Position numbers and translations under genes: made by a program. Below the pieces are notes generated by a model. It saw only the letters and a list, made by a program, of their open reading frames with translations, searched no databases and was not told the DNA's origin. From Tepidibacter aestuarii (lineage in GTDB: Bacteria; Bacillota; Clostridia; Peptostreptococcales; Peptostreptococcaceae): 64,000 bases of DNA. Shown here piece by piece: positions 9,325 to 18,022 of this stretch (its first letter is position 1; each line of letters starts with the position of its first letter). The DNA lies in assembly GCF_934924865.1 (NCBI RefSeq), contig NZ_OW235315.1:124001-188000 (forward strand). The letters are read 5' to 3'.

Positions 9325-9750
9325 GTGAAAATCAATACTGAAAATTTTGGTGAAATAGAAATAAATGATTATGAAATAATACAATTTGAAGATGGAATGC
9401 CAGGATTTGAACATTTAACTAAATTTATAGTAATAAAAGAAGAAGAACTAATTATAGATTATCTTCAAGGAATAGAAGAAGATATAACTTTTCCTATAAT
9501 AAATCCATTCTTAGTAAATAAAGAGTATGAGTTTAAGATACCAGACAATACTATAAAAAAACTAGAAATAGAAAAACAAGAAGATGTAGAGGTATATACA
9601 ATAGTTGTTATACCAGAAAATATAAAAGAAATGAGAACTAATCTTCAAGGACCTATTGTTATAAATAATAAATCTAAAAAAGGAAAACAATTAATATTAG
9701 ATGAAAGATATCCTTTAAGATATATGATATTTGAAAAGGTAGGTGAGTAG
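9325..9750 (+). CDS. fliW: Flagellar assembly factor FliW
   Basis: FliW binds CsrA and flagellin in turn and so couples flagellin level to its translation. The 141-residue product begins GTG at 9325, six bases after GGGGTG (9313-9318); the upstream GTG at 9316 lies inside that ribosome site and is rejected. Family features include the pattern FEDGMPGFEHLTKFIV near residue 20 and a C-terminal QGPIVINxKxKxGKQLILDERYPLRY block. It is followed directly by csrA, the classical pairing. Confidence 0.95.
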   Translation: MKINTENFGEIEINDYEIIQFEDGMPGFEHLTKFIVIKEEELIIDYLQGIEEDITFPIINPFLVNKEYEFKIPDNTIKKLEIEKQEDVEVYTIVVIPENIKEMRTNLQGPIVINNKSKKGKQLILDERYPLRYMIFEKVGE

Positions 9751-9751
9751 T

Positions 9752-9973
9752 ATGCTCATACTTGGTAGAAAATTAGATGAAAGTATTATAATTGATGGGA
9801 ATATAGAAATAAAAATAATTGGAATATCTGATGGTAAAGTAAAAGTTGGAATAGAAGCACCGAAAGAGGTTGAAATTTTAAGAAAAGAAGTTAAAGAAGC
9901 AGTAGTTAATGAAAATAAAGAGGCAGTAGGAAAAATAGATATAAATAATTTAAAGAATTTAATAAAAAAATAA
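9752..9973 (+). CDS. csrA: Carbon storage regulator / translational repressor CsrA
   Basis: 73 residues starting MLILGRKLDESIIID, the canonical CsrA N-terminus, followed by EIKIIGISDGKVKVGIEAPKEVEILRKEV. ATG 9752 is chosen over the in-frame GTG at 9743 because the family starts at MLIL and because AGGTGAG (9741-9747) would be the ribosome site. CsrA dimers bind GGA loops in flagellin leaders. Two such sites lie just downstream in the fliC1 leader. The fliW stop and the csrA start are only a base or so apart, implying coupled translation. Confidence 0.97.
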   Translation: MLILGRKLDESIIIDGNIEIKIIGISDGKVKVGIEAPKEVEILRKEVKEAVVNENKEAVGKIDINNLKNLIKK

Positions 9974-9983
9974 GAAATTACTA

Positions 9984-10010
9984 TAAAGTATTTAAATATA
10001 TATTCGATAT
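9984..10010 (+). promoter_or_regulatory. SigD promoter of flagellin 1
   Basis: TAAA at 9984-9987, 15-base spacer, TTCGATAT at 10003-10010, matching the Bacillus SigD consensus. The predicted start near 10017 gives a leader of roughly 70 bases that holds a 16-bp palindrome and both CsrA sites. Confidence 0.82.
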
Positions 10011-10023
10011 ATAATATGTAAAA

Positions 10024-10080
10024 GTTATTGGCCAATAACTTAAAAATTTTAGGCAAGGATGCCAAAAAAATTCAAGGAGG
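10024..10080 (+). promoter_or_regulatory. fliC1 leader: 5' palindrome and two CsrA-type sites
   Basis: GTTATTGGCCAATAAC (10024-10039) is a perfect 16-bp palindrome at the predicted mRNA 5' end, likely a stabilising hairpin. GGCAAGGATGCC (10052-10063) folds with AGGA in the loop of a GGCA/TGCC stem and matches the CsrA consensus (CARGGAUG). The second GGA is in AAGGAGG (10074-10080), the ribosome site. A high-affinity site upstream plus a second over the ribosome site is the layout known for Bacillus hag. Confidence 0.72.
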
Positions 10081-10088
10081 AATTTATT

Positions 10089-10949
10089 ATGATTATTAAC
10101 CACAATATGAATGCAATGAATGCTCATAGAAATATGGGAATGGCAAATGCTTCTCAAGCTAAATCTATTGAAAAATTATCTTCAGGTCTTAGAATAAACA
10201 GAGCTGGAGATGACGCAGCAGGATTAGCTATTTCTGAAAAAATGAGAGGGCAAATTAGAGGGCTTGATCAAGCTTCTAGAAATGCTCAAGATGGTATTTC
10301 TTTGATACAAACTGCTGAAGGAGCACTTAATGAAACACAAGCTATACTTCAAAGAGTTAGAGAACTTACTGTACAAGCATCGAATGATACTAATGTTTCA
10401 GAAGATAGAGCTCAAATAGCTAAAGAAGTAGAACAATTAACTAACGAAATAGATAGAATAGCTAATACTACAGAATTTAATACTAAAAACCTTCTAAGCG
10501 GAGGGTTATCAGGAACTAATCTAGGAGCTACTTTACAAATAGGAGCTAATGATGGACAAAATATATCAGTTCAAATTAAAAGAATGAATGCTTCTGCTTT
10601 AACATCAACAGCTACGACAGGAACACTTGCATCTGTACAAACGCTTATAAAAGCTGGAGCTGGTGGAAACTCAATATCAAACTTATTAACAGGATTAGAT
10701 ACAGCTATCAGCAATGTTTCAGCTCAAAGAGCTTCTTTAGGAGCATTCCAAAACAGATTAGAGCATACTATTAAGAATTTAGATAATGCTTCTGAAAACT
10801 TACAAGGTGCAGAATCAAGAATTAGAGATGTAGATATGGCAAAAGAAATGATGAATATGAATAAGCTTAATATATTAAATCAAGCATCTCAATCAATGCT
10901 TGCTCAAGCAAATCAACAACCACAAGGTGTACTTCAATTATTAAGATAG
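10089..10949 (+). CDS. fliC1: Flagellin (filament protein 1)
   Basis: 286 residues, a compact flagellin. The N-terminal D0/D1 (MIINHNMNAMNAHRNM, then SSGLRINRAGDDAAGLAISEKMRGQIRGL at 32-60) and C-terminal D1/D0 ending QANQQPQGVLQLLR are both intact. The middle is short and rich in Thr, Ser and Gly, offering O-glycosylation sites. ATG 10089 is used, 8 bases after AAGGAGG; the frame's earlier ATG at 10059 lies within the CsrA-site hairpin. The two Maf genes directly downstream and the legionaminate operon point to glycosylated filaments. A 24-bp perfect terminator hairpin follows. Confidence 0.96.
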   Translation: MIINHNMNAMNAHRNMGMANASQAKSIEKLSSGLRINRAGDDAAGLAISEKMRGQIRGLDQASRNAQDGISLIQTAEGALNETQAILQRVRELTVQASNDTNVSEDRAQIAKEVEQLTNEIDRIANTTEFNTKNLLSGGLSGTNLGATLQIGANDGQNISVQIKRMNASALTSTATTGTLASVQTLIKAGAGGNSISNLLTGLDTAISNVSAQRASLGAFQNRLEHTIKNLDNASENLQGAESRIRDVDMAKEMMNMNKLNILNQASQSMLAQANQQPQGVLQLLR

Positions 10950-10960
10950 TAATTTAAAAA

Positions 10961-11015
10961 TAAATTTAACTAAAAAACTGACTGAATTATACAGTCAGTT
11001 TTTTAGTTAAATTTA
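10961..11015 (+). terminator. Terminator of flagellin 1
   Basis: A perfect 24-bp stem (10961-10984 with 10992-11015) around a 7-base loop. The right arm carries its own T6 run at the point where the lower stem would melt. The very long stem should also protect the abundant flagellin mRNA from 3' decay. Confidence 0.85.
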
Positions 11016-11034
11016 CATATTAGAAGGTGATTGG

Positions 11035-12906
11035 ATGAAAGAAAATAATACATATATTGATAATATATCAGCTTTAAGAAGAAGATTTCCTTATATAATA
11101 GATTTACTAGAAAGTTGTAATTTAGAAAATAAAGAAGTTAGTTCAAATATATTAAAATCTAAAGATGGAAATTTAACAATGAGTCTTAAAAGAAATAAAG
11201 AAGAGATATATTTATACAGCAAATACAATCCTTTATCTAGAGTAAAGAATAAATTAGAATATGATTTGAAAGAAGTAAAAAAAGGGAAAAAAAATGTTTT
11301 ACTATTAATAGGTTTAGGCTTAGGGTATGAAATAGAGTATATGTTAAATGAGGAATATATAGATAATATTATAGTTTTTGAACCAGATATAGCAACTTTT
11401 TGTGATGTCATAAATAAAAAAGATATTACTAATATAATAAATAGTAATAAGGTCGTCCTAATTTTAGGTGAAAATGATGAGTATTTAGAAAGTCTGATGT
11501 CTTATGTTTGTAGTAATGTAGTTTATAGTTATTCACAAATATATATTAAAACTAATAAACAATACAATAAAATATATCCTAAAAAAATAAGTATTTTTTT
11601 AAAAAAATTCAAAGATATTTTGGAAAAAAATAAAACTAATTTAGATACTGAGATTAGATTTTCGCTAGATTGGAGTAAAAATATAATTAAAAATATACCA
11701 TATTTATTTGAAAGTTATTCTGTAAATATATTTGAAGATTTTTTAAAGAATACTCCTGCCTTTATTATATCAGCAGGTCCATCTCTTAATAAAAATATAC
11801 AATTGCTGAAGGCAATTGATAATAGAGGGATAATAATATGTACAGATACTGCCCTTAAACCTATGTTAAAAAACAATATAAAGCCCCATCTCGTTATATC
11901 TGTAGATGGTAGTTGTAAAAATTATAAAAAATATGAAAATACAGAATATGCAGATATACCTCTGTTCTACAGTGTGAAAGTTAATGATAAGATATTAAGC
12001 GAATGCAAAAGTAAAAAAGTTATTTATTCAGCTTATGATGAAGAGTTAAGTAAAATATTAAAAAAACTAAACATTGGATTATCTAATCTTCCTAGTGGAG
12101 GTTCTGTTGCAAACAATGCATTGTCACTTGCTATTTTTATGAATGCAAATCCTATAGTCTTAGTAGGCCAGGATTTAGCTTATTCGAACAACCAAAAACA
12201 TGCAACAGGAACTTTATACGATGATTCTAAAAATTATATAGATCAAGAAGAAAAGTTAGTAGAAGGAATTGATGGGAAATTGTTAAAAACGAATGAAAGT
12301 CTATTAACTTTTTTGAAATGGTTCGAAGATGTTATAAAAAGAGATAAAAATAATAGAGTATATGTAAATGCTACAGAAGGTGGAGCTAATATTAAAGGGA
12401 CAACAGTAATGAAATTAGAAGATGTTATAAATAGATACTGTAATGAACCGAAGGATTTAAATTTAAGATTTAATAATTTACTTGAAAATTCAACATATTT
12501 TATTAATGAAGAATATAGAAAGGAAGTAATCGGTATATTTGAGGATGAACTTTTTAATTTAATAAAGTACAAAAATATTTTAGAAGAAAATATAAAAATA
12601 TGTGAAATTTTAATAAATGAAATAGATTCTAAATTGATTAGAGAATATTTAGAGATTTTGGATTTAAATGATAGAAAGATATCGAATGTTAAAAATGAAA
12701 CAATTTTTATTGGAAGTGTTTTGACAAATGCTACTAACAATATAATTTTAAATATAAGAAGAAATAATAATCTTAATGAAAGTGAGAATGAAAATAATAA
12801 AAGTATAGCATTAGATAATAGTTTATATCTATATCAAGAACTTATTAAAAGTATAGAATATATAATACCCATAATAAAAACTACTATTAATAAATTAATA
12901 AGGTAG
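11035..12906 (+). CDS. Maf-type motility accessory factor (DUF115/MptE-like), copy 1
   Basis: 623 residues. Maf proteins are cytoplasmic flagellin glycosyltransferases that attach CMP-activated nonulosonic acids. The central domain contains the Maf hallmark IISAGPSLNKNI at about 244-255, then the VISVDG segment and a second block with NPIVLVGQDLAYS and NATEGGANIKG. The ATG follows AAGGTG at 11023-11028. It lies straight after flagellin 1 and upstream of a paralogue of identical length. It is very A-rich, like its neighbours. The donor is inferred to be CMP-legionaminate from the downstream pathway. Confidence 0.88.
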   Translation: MKENNTYIDNISALRRRFPYIIDLLESCNLENKEVSSNILKSKDGNLTMSLKRNKEEIYLYSKYNPLSRVKNKLEYDLKEVKKGKKNVLLLIGLGLGYEIEYMLNEEYIDNIIVFEPDIATFCDVINKKDITNIINSNKVVLILGENDEYLESLMSYVCSNVVYSYSQIYIKTNKQYNKIYPKKISIFLKKFKDILEKNKTNLDTEIRFSLDWSKNIIKNIPYLFESYSVNIFEDFLKNTPAFIISAGPSLNKNIQLLKAIDNRGIIICTDTALKPMLKNNIKPHLVISVDGSCKNYKKYENTEYADIPLFYSVKVNDKILSECKSKKVIYSAYDEELSKILKKLNIGLSNLPSGGSVANNALSLAIFMNANPIVLVGQDLAYSNNQKHATGTLYDDSKNYIDQEEKLVEGIDGKLLKTNESLLTFLKWFEDVIKRDKNNRVYVNATEGGANIKGTTVMKLEDVINRYCNEPKDLNLRFNNLLENSTYFINEEYRKEVIGIFEDELFNLIKYKNILEENIKICEILINEIDSKLIREYLEILDLNDRKISNVKNETIFIGSVLTNATNNIILNIRRNNNLNESENENNKSIALDNSLYLYQELIKSIEYIIPIIKTTINKLIR

Positions 12907-12916
12907 GTATATTAAA

Positions 12917-14788
12917 TTGAAAAATATCAATAAAAACATATATATAAAAAACATAGAGTTATTAAAGCAATATTATCCAGAGTACATTAAAGTATTAGAA
13001 GATAATAAATATAATGATGAAAAAGTTAAAGTAATAGAAACCAGAGATGGAAATATATCTTTAATAGTAGAAAAGGGAAAAAAAATAACTATTCATAGCA
13101 AATATAAGCCTATTGAAGAAGCTAAAAGATGGACTAAAAATATCCAAATAGAAGAAAATGATTGTATATTTGTTTTTGGGATGGGCCTTTTATACCATGT
13201 TGATTTTTTATTAGAAAAAATAAGACAAAACAATAAATTGATTATTATTGAACCTAGTATAGAAGTATTAAAAAAAACTATTTCTGTAGTAGATTTAGAA
13301 AATATCATTTTAAATAACAATATAAGCATAGTTTTATATAATGATGAACATTTTAAGGATAGAGTATCAAAAATTTTAATGGAGACAGGATTGCAGCGAA
13401 TAAATTATAAATATTTAAAATTACAAACATATGTAAATGCTTTTGTAGAGGAATATAGAGATTATTTAAACGTCCTAAATAATGCTAAAATAGATATACT
13501 TACGCAAAAGAATACAATAATAAATTCAAGTGAAGAATGGACAAAAAATGATTATAAAAACTTAAAGCATTTAAAAAATAGCATAAATATATCATGTTTT
13601 TTTAATAAATTCAAAAATATACCGGCTATATTAGTATCTGCAGGACCTTCATTAGATAAGAACATTGAATATATCAGGAATTTTAAAGATAAATGTTTAA
13701 TTATTGCTGTAGATACTTCTTTAAAAGCATTAATAACAAAAGACATAAATCCCCATATGGTTATTTCTGTAGATGGAACATATAAGAATTATGATAAAAT
13801 TAAAGGATTAGATTTTAGTAATATTCCTTTAGTGTATACAAACAGGGTATATTATAAGATTCTAGAAGAGCATAAAGGGAAGAAAATAATATATGATTTT
13901 GATTCAAATATTGTATCGAATTTGTTTAGTAGAATTGGAGAGGATATTGGAATTTTAGAAGAACAAGGTTCTGTTTCAACTTGTGCATTAGATTTTTTAA
14001 TTAAAATAGGAGCTAATCCAATAGTTTTTGTTGGGCAAGATTTAGCTTATACTGATGATAAAAAGTATGCACAAAATACTATGTATGATTATGTTGATTA
14101 TGAAAGATATGGAGATTTTGGATTTGAAAGTTTTGTTGATGGATATTATGGTGGGAAAGTAAAAACTGATTATGCATTAAGACGATTTTTAGAATATTTT
14201 GAGACTAGAATATATAAGGAAAAAGAAAAAATAGAATTTATAAATGCAACAGAAGGTGGAGCTAATATTAAAGGGTGTAAGAATATAACTTTAAAAAATC
14301 TTAAAAATGAATTTGAAAATAAAATCAATATTGGAATGACTATTAACAATATATTTAAAATAAAATCGATTATTAACAATGAAAATAAGGATAGATTTGT
14401 AAAAGAATTAGAAAAAATGTATCTAAGTATAAAAAATATAGAAAATAAATTAAACCAAGTACTAAAACAAATTGAACAACTACATCTAATTTATGATAAA
14501 AATGATTATTATTATAAAATTAAAGAAATTAAAGAAATTATAGCTATAGTTGATCAATTTGAAGAGTTTTTACAAAATAAAAAAGATGAAATAATTTTAA
14601 TGAATTATGAATTATTTAAATGGGAACAAGAAGTAATTGCTATTACTAAAAATAGTAATATTTTAAATATAGATGAAAGACAAAAAGGATTAATTATAGC
14701 TAAAAATAATAAAATAATATATGAAAAATTAAAAGATATAGTAATAGATCACAAAAAAAAATTAGAAACATGTTTAAGTGAAATCTAA
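12917..14788 (+). CDS. Maf-type motility accessory factor (DUF115/MptE-like), copy 2
   Basis: 623 residues beginning at TTG 12917, ten bases after copy 1, with AGGTAGG at 12901-12907 as ribosome site. It shares the Maf signature (ILVSAGPSLDKNIEYI from about 239, VISVDG, NPIVFVGQDLAYTDD, NATEGGANIKG) with copy 1 but differs widely elsewhere, so this is an old duplication. The C-terminal 150 residues are Lys/Glu/Ile-rich helices. The two copies could serve the two flagellins, two sugars, or different sites; the sequence does not decide. Confidence 0.87.
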   Translation: MKNINKNIYIKNIELLKQYYPEYIKVLEDNKYNDEKVKVIETRDGNISLIVEKGKKITIHSKYKPIEEAKRWTKNIQIEENDCIFVFGMGLLYHVDFLLEKIRQNNKLIIIEPSIEVLKKTISVVDLENIILNNNISIVLYNDEHFKDRVSKILMETGLQRINYKYLKLQTYVNAFVEEYRDYLNVLNNAKIDILTQKNTIINSSEEWTKNDYKNLKHLKNSINISCFFNKFKNIPAILVSAGPSLDKNIEYIRNFKDKCLIIAVDTSLKALITKDINPHMVISVDGTYKNYDKIKGLDFSNIPLVYTNRVYYKILEEHKGKKIIYDFDSNIVSNLFSRIGEDIGILEEQGSVSTCALDFLIKIGANPIVFVGQDLAYTDDKKYAQNTMYDYVDYERYGDFGFESFVDGYYGGKVKTDYALRRFLEYFETRIYKEKEKIEFINATEGGANIKGCKNITLKNLKNEFENKINIGMTINNIFKIKSIINNENKDRFVKELEKMYLSIKNIENKLNQVLKQIEQLHLIYDKNDYYYKIKEIKEIIAIVDQFEEFLQNKKDEIILMNYELFKWEQEVIAITKNSNILNIDERQKGLIIAKNNKIIYEKLKDIVIDHKKKLETCLSEI

Positions 14789-14961
14789 AGGTTAGAGTTA
14801 TGTTATAGCTAATATTTATTATGATGAATATGCTATATCTGCAATAATAGGAAAAAATAAAACATTAGTATGCTAATTTAATCGATAAAAAAGTAGTGGG
14901 ATTGGATTGGATATAATTAAAGAAGTTTATATATATAATTTAATATAAATAAGGGGGAAAA
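14789..14961 (+). other. Gap between maf2 and the glycosyltransferase gene
   Basis: 173 AT-rich bases. ATCGATAA at 14881-14888 resembles a SigD -10 element, but the nearest TAAA is 19 bases upstream, outside the 14-16 range. AAGGGGG at 14951-14957 is the ribosome site of the next gene. No terminator is seen, so readthrough from maf2 is likely. Confidence 0.4.
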
Positions 14962-16134
14962 ATGAAGAATATAGTTTTGCTTAAAGGTAAGTTTCAGTAT
15001 GATGTAGTTAATAGATTTATTGATTATATAGAAAAAGGTTTTTATAAATTAGGATATGAAACTAGAATAATTGAATTTAGTAATTTTGATTCTGAAGAAA
15101 AGAAAAATGAATATATATATAAATTATTAACATTTATTGATAATGATACACAATTTGTATTTTTATTTAATTTAATTATGAATAATGTATTGAAAGGGTT
15201 TACCAAAATATATGATAAACTTAATTTTTTAACAGTAGGTTTTTTAGTAGATAGCACTATTCTTCATTATGATAGAGTTAAAAATATATCAGATAAAGAT
15301 GTTTTATTTTGTATGGATGAAAATCATATAGATATAGCAAAATTATATACTAAAAATGTATATTTTTCACCTCATGGAGGTTGTGAAGCAAGAACAAAAA
15401 TAAGTATAGACTCTTGTAAAAGAAATAAGCCTATTGTCTTTGCTGGTACTTATGAAAACTCTAATGAAATTTTTAATGATTGGAAATATTATGATGAAAC
15501 AACTAGAAAAAATATGTTAGAAATTCTAGAATTAGGAATGAGCTCAAAAGAATTATATTTAGAGAATATAGTTATAGATTTTCTAAAATCAAGATTTGAA
15601 TTTGAAGACATGATGGAGTCTGGAGGATATCAAATATTCACAGAAATTGATAGATATATAAGAATGAAGAGAAGAGAAGATATTATAAACTCTTTAATTA
15701 ATAAAGGACTTAAGGTAGAATGCTATGGGAAAGGTTGGGAAAATTTTGGACTGGCTGATAAATTAGACGTAAAAGGAAGTGTAAGTTTCAGCTATATACT
15801 ACATTTGATGCAAAAATCAAAAGTATTTTTAGATTGTACCCCTTCCTATAAAAAAGGAGGACATGAAAGAATATTTTCTAGTATGTTGAATGGTTCAGTG
15901 TGTTTTACAGATAGAAATATTTATTTAGGAAAAGAGTTTAAAGAGAATAAAGAAATATTATTTTATGATTATGACAATTTAAATGAAAGTATTGATAGAT
16001 TAATAGATATTTTAGATAATGACAGCAAAAGAATTGAAATTGCTCAAGATGGTCAAAAAAAGGCATTAGAAAATCATACATGGGAAAATAGAGCTAAGTT
16101 TATTGTAGATAAAATAAATGAAATTAAATTATAA
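14962..16134 (+). CDS. CgeB-like glycosyltransferase
   Basis: A 390-residue GT-B-type protein of the CgeB/GT1-like C-terminal family (PF13524 style). The C-terminal half shows the typical segment KVFLDCTPSYKKGGHERIFS at about 286-305, with MLNGSVCFTDRN following. This is the nucleotide-sugar-binding part in this family. The N-terminal half is diverged. It stands between maf2 and legB, so it probably adds or extends a sugar on flagellin. Strong ribosome site AAGGGGG. The acceptor and donor cannot be told from sequence. Confidence 0.72.
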   Translation: MKNIVLLKGKFQYDVVNRFIDYIEKGFYKLGYETRIIEFSNFDSEEKKNEYIYKLLTFIDNDTQFVFLFNLIMNNVLKGFTKIYDKLNFLTVGFLVDSTILHYDRVKNISDKDVLFCMDENHIDIAKLYTKNVYFSPHGGCEARTKISIDSCKRNKPIVFAGTYENSNEIFNDWKYYDETTRKNMLEILELGMSSKELYLENIVIDFLKSRFEFEDMMESGGYQIFTEIDRYIRMKRREDIINSLINKGLKVECYGKGWENFGLADKLDVKGSVSFSYILHLMQKSKVFLDCTPSYKKGGHERIFSSMLNGSVCFTDRNIYLGKEFKENKEILFYDYDNLNESIDRLIDILDNDSKRIEIAQDGQKKALENHTWENRAKFIVDKINEIKL

Positions 16135-16149
16135 TTTATAGGAGGATTT

Positions 16150-17127
16150 ATGAAAGTTTTAGTTACGGGTGCAGATGGCTTTATAGGAAGTCATCTAGTT
16201 GAAGCTTTATTAGAAGAAGGACATGATGTAAGAGCATTTGCTTATTATAATTCATTTAATTCATGGGGATGGCTTGATACCCTTCCTAAAGATAGATTAA
16301 AAGAAATTGAAGTGTTTACAGGTGATATAAGAGATCCTAATGGAGTAAGGGAAGCTATGAAAGGAATAGAGGAGGTTTATCATTTAGCCGCACTTATTGC
16401 TATTCCATTTAGTTACCATTCTCCAGATTCTTATGTAGATACAAATATAAAAGGAACTCTTAATGTATTACAAGCCGCTAGAGATTTAGATACTAAAAGA
16501 GTATTAGTTACTTCTACATCAGAAGTTTATGGAACAGCTAAATATGTACCAATAGATGAAAAACATCCATTTCAAGGACAATCTCCTTATTCTGCGACTA
16601 AAATAGGAGCAGATAGAATAGCAGAGTCGTTCTATAAAAGTTTTAATATGCCAATTAGTATAGTAAGACCTTTCAATACATATGGACCAAGACAATCAGC
16701 AAGAGCTGTAATACCTACAATAATAACTCAGCTTTTAGCTGGGAAAGAAGAGATAAAACTTGGAAGTTTAACACCTACTAGAGACTTTAACTATGTAAAA
16801 GATACCGCTAGAGGATTTATAGATATAGCTAAAAGTGATAAAACAATAGGAGAAGAGATAAATATAGCAACTCAAAAAGAAATTTCAATAGGAGAATTAG
16901 CACAAGAACTTATAAATCAAATAAATCCTAATGCTAAAATAATTTGTGATGAACAAAGAATAAGACCAGAAAAAAGTGAAGTTAATAGATTGCTTGGATC
17001 TAATGAAAAAATAAAAAGACTTACAAACTGGGATACAAGATATAGTTTAACAGAAGGAATTGCCGAAACTATAGAGTGGATTAAAAATAATTTAGATAAA
17101 TATAAAGTTGATATTTATAATCTTTAG
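16150..17127 (+). CDS. legB: NAD-dependent nucleotide-sugar 4,6-dehydratase LegB
   Basis: A 325-residue extended SDR enzyme. The Rossmann loop GADGFIGSHL is at residues 7-16 and the catalytic YSATK at about 147-151, with GPRQSARAVIPTI and RDFNYVKDTARG nearby. In the legionaminate pathway LegB dehydrates GDP-GlcNAc (or UDP-GlcNAc) at C6, giving a 4-keto sugar for LegC. It is the first of the leg genes. The ATG follows TAGGAGG (16139-16145). A GDP donor is inferred from the PtmE-type gene downstream. Confidence 0.9.
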   Translation: MKVLVTGADGFIGSHLVEALLEEGHDVRAFAYYNSFNSWGWLDTLPKDRLKEIEVFTGDIRDPNGVREAMKGIEEVYHLAALIAIPFSYHSPDSYVDTNIKGTLNVLQAARDLDTKRVLVTSTSEVYGTAKYVPIDEKHPFQGQSPYSATKIGADRIAESFYKSFNMPISIVRPFNTYGPRQSARAVIPTIITQLLAGKEEIKLGSLTPTRDFNYVKDTARGFIDIAKSDKTIGEEINIATQKEISIGELAQELINQINPNAKIICDEQRIRPEKSEVNRLLGSNEKIKRLTNWDTRYSLTEGIAETIEWIKNNLDKYKVDIYNL

Positions 17128-17153
17128 ATTAAAAAAATAAATGAGGTGATTTT

Positions 17154-17989
17154 GTGGGAACTAGTAATTGAGGATCTTTTAATAGTATATTAACAGTTTT
17201 GGCTACAATAAATCCAAAATCAATGTTAGATGTGGGAGTTGGATTTGGAAGATATGGATTTGTTGCTAGAGAGTTGTTAGATTATGAGATTAATGAAGAT
17301 GGAAGTTATGCTAAATGGAAAAGAAGAATTGATGGAATAGAGATATTTGAAAAATATTTAACTCCAGTACATGAATATGTATATGATGAAATTTATATAA
17401 GAGATGCTTATGATCTTATAAGAGATAAAGATTTTTATTATGATATGGTTTTAATATCAGATGTTATAGAAGATTTCACAAAAAAAATGCTATAACATTA
17501 ATAAAAAATACTTTGAAGAAAACTAATAATTTGGTAATAAATACTCCTTATATATACTATGACCAAGATGAATTACATAGTAACTCAAATGAAAAACATT
17601 TATCTGGTTGGGACATTCAAGATTTTAAAGATTTAGGAGCAAAATATATTTGGAGAGACGGTATATCATTGATTGTTGTGTTTTCAAATAGAGACTTGAA
17701 TATACCGTTAGCAGAAGATAAAGTAGATGAATTGAATAATCAAGATATAATCAATTTAAAATTAATGTTAAATATGTATTTAGAAACTAATCAATTTAAA
17801 GAATCGTATAGAATATCTAAAAAATATACAGAAATATATCCTAATGATTTTGAAATAAATCTAATATGTGCATTTTCAAGTGAAAAGATAGGTTATTTTA
17901 AAGAGGCATATAAACATGCTAAATTGGCATATGAAATGAATAGTGAATCACAATATGCAAAAAAAATCATGGAAAGAAATCACTTTTAA
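17154..17989 (+). pseudogene. Broken SAM-dependent methyltransferase with C-terminal TPR-like tail
   Basis: Reading from GTG 17154 (after GAGGTGAT), a stop TGA at 17169-17171 falls in Ser-Asn-[stop]-Gly-Ser-Phe, where Trp (TGG) would fit. The frame then continues with the SAM-binding motif MLDVGVGFGRYGFVARELL. At 17480-17487 there is a run of eight A. The frame ends a few codons later at 17495, while the next frame carries on (NAITLIKNTLKKTNNLVINT) to 17989. One extra base in the A-run would restore a single frame. The last 90 residues are helical, TPR-like. With both faults fixed it would be about 277 residues. It could be a true pseudogene, phase-variable at the A8 tract, or contain sequencing errors. 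Confidence 0.75.
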
Positions 17990-18022
17990 AAAATTAATAT
18001 ATTTTAACGAGGAGAAATTAAT

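Noticed and set aside
10059..10088. Upstream ATG as the flagellin-1 start
   Set aside because: It lies in the CsrA-site hairpin with no ribosome site, and flagellins begin at the conserved MIINHN/MRINHN.
12243..12740. 165-codon open frame on the minus strand opposite maf1
   Set aside because: No ribosome site, Ser/Phe/Ile-rich composition that mirrors A-rich sense codons, and a well-supported Maf gene on the other strand.
14858..14888. SigD promoter upstream of the CgeB-like gene
   Set aside because: ATCGATAA fits a -10 but the only TAAA is 19 bases upstream, outside the spacing seen in the seven accepted sites.
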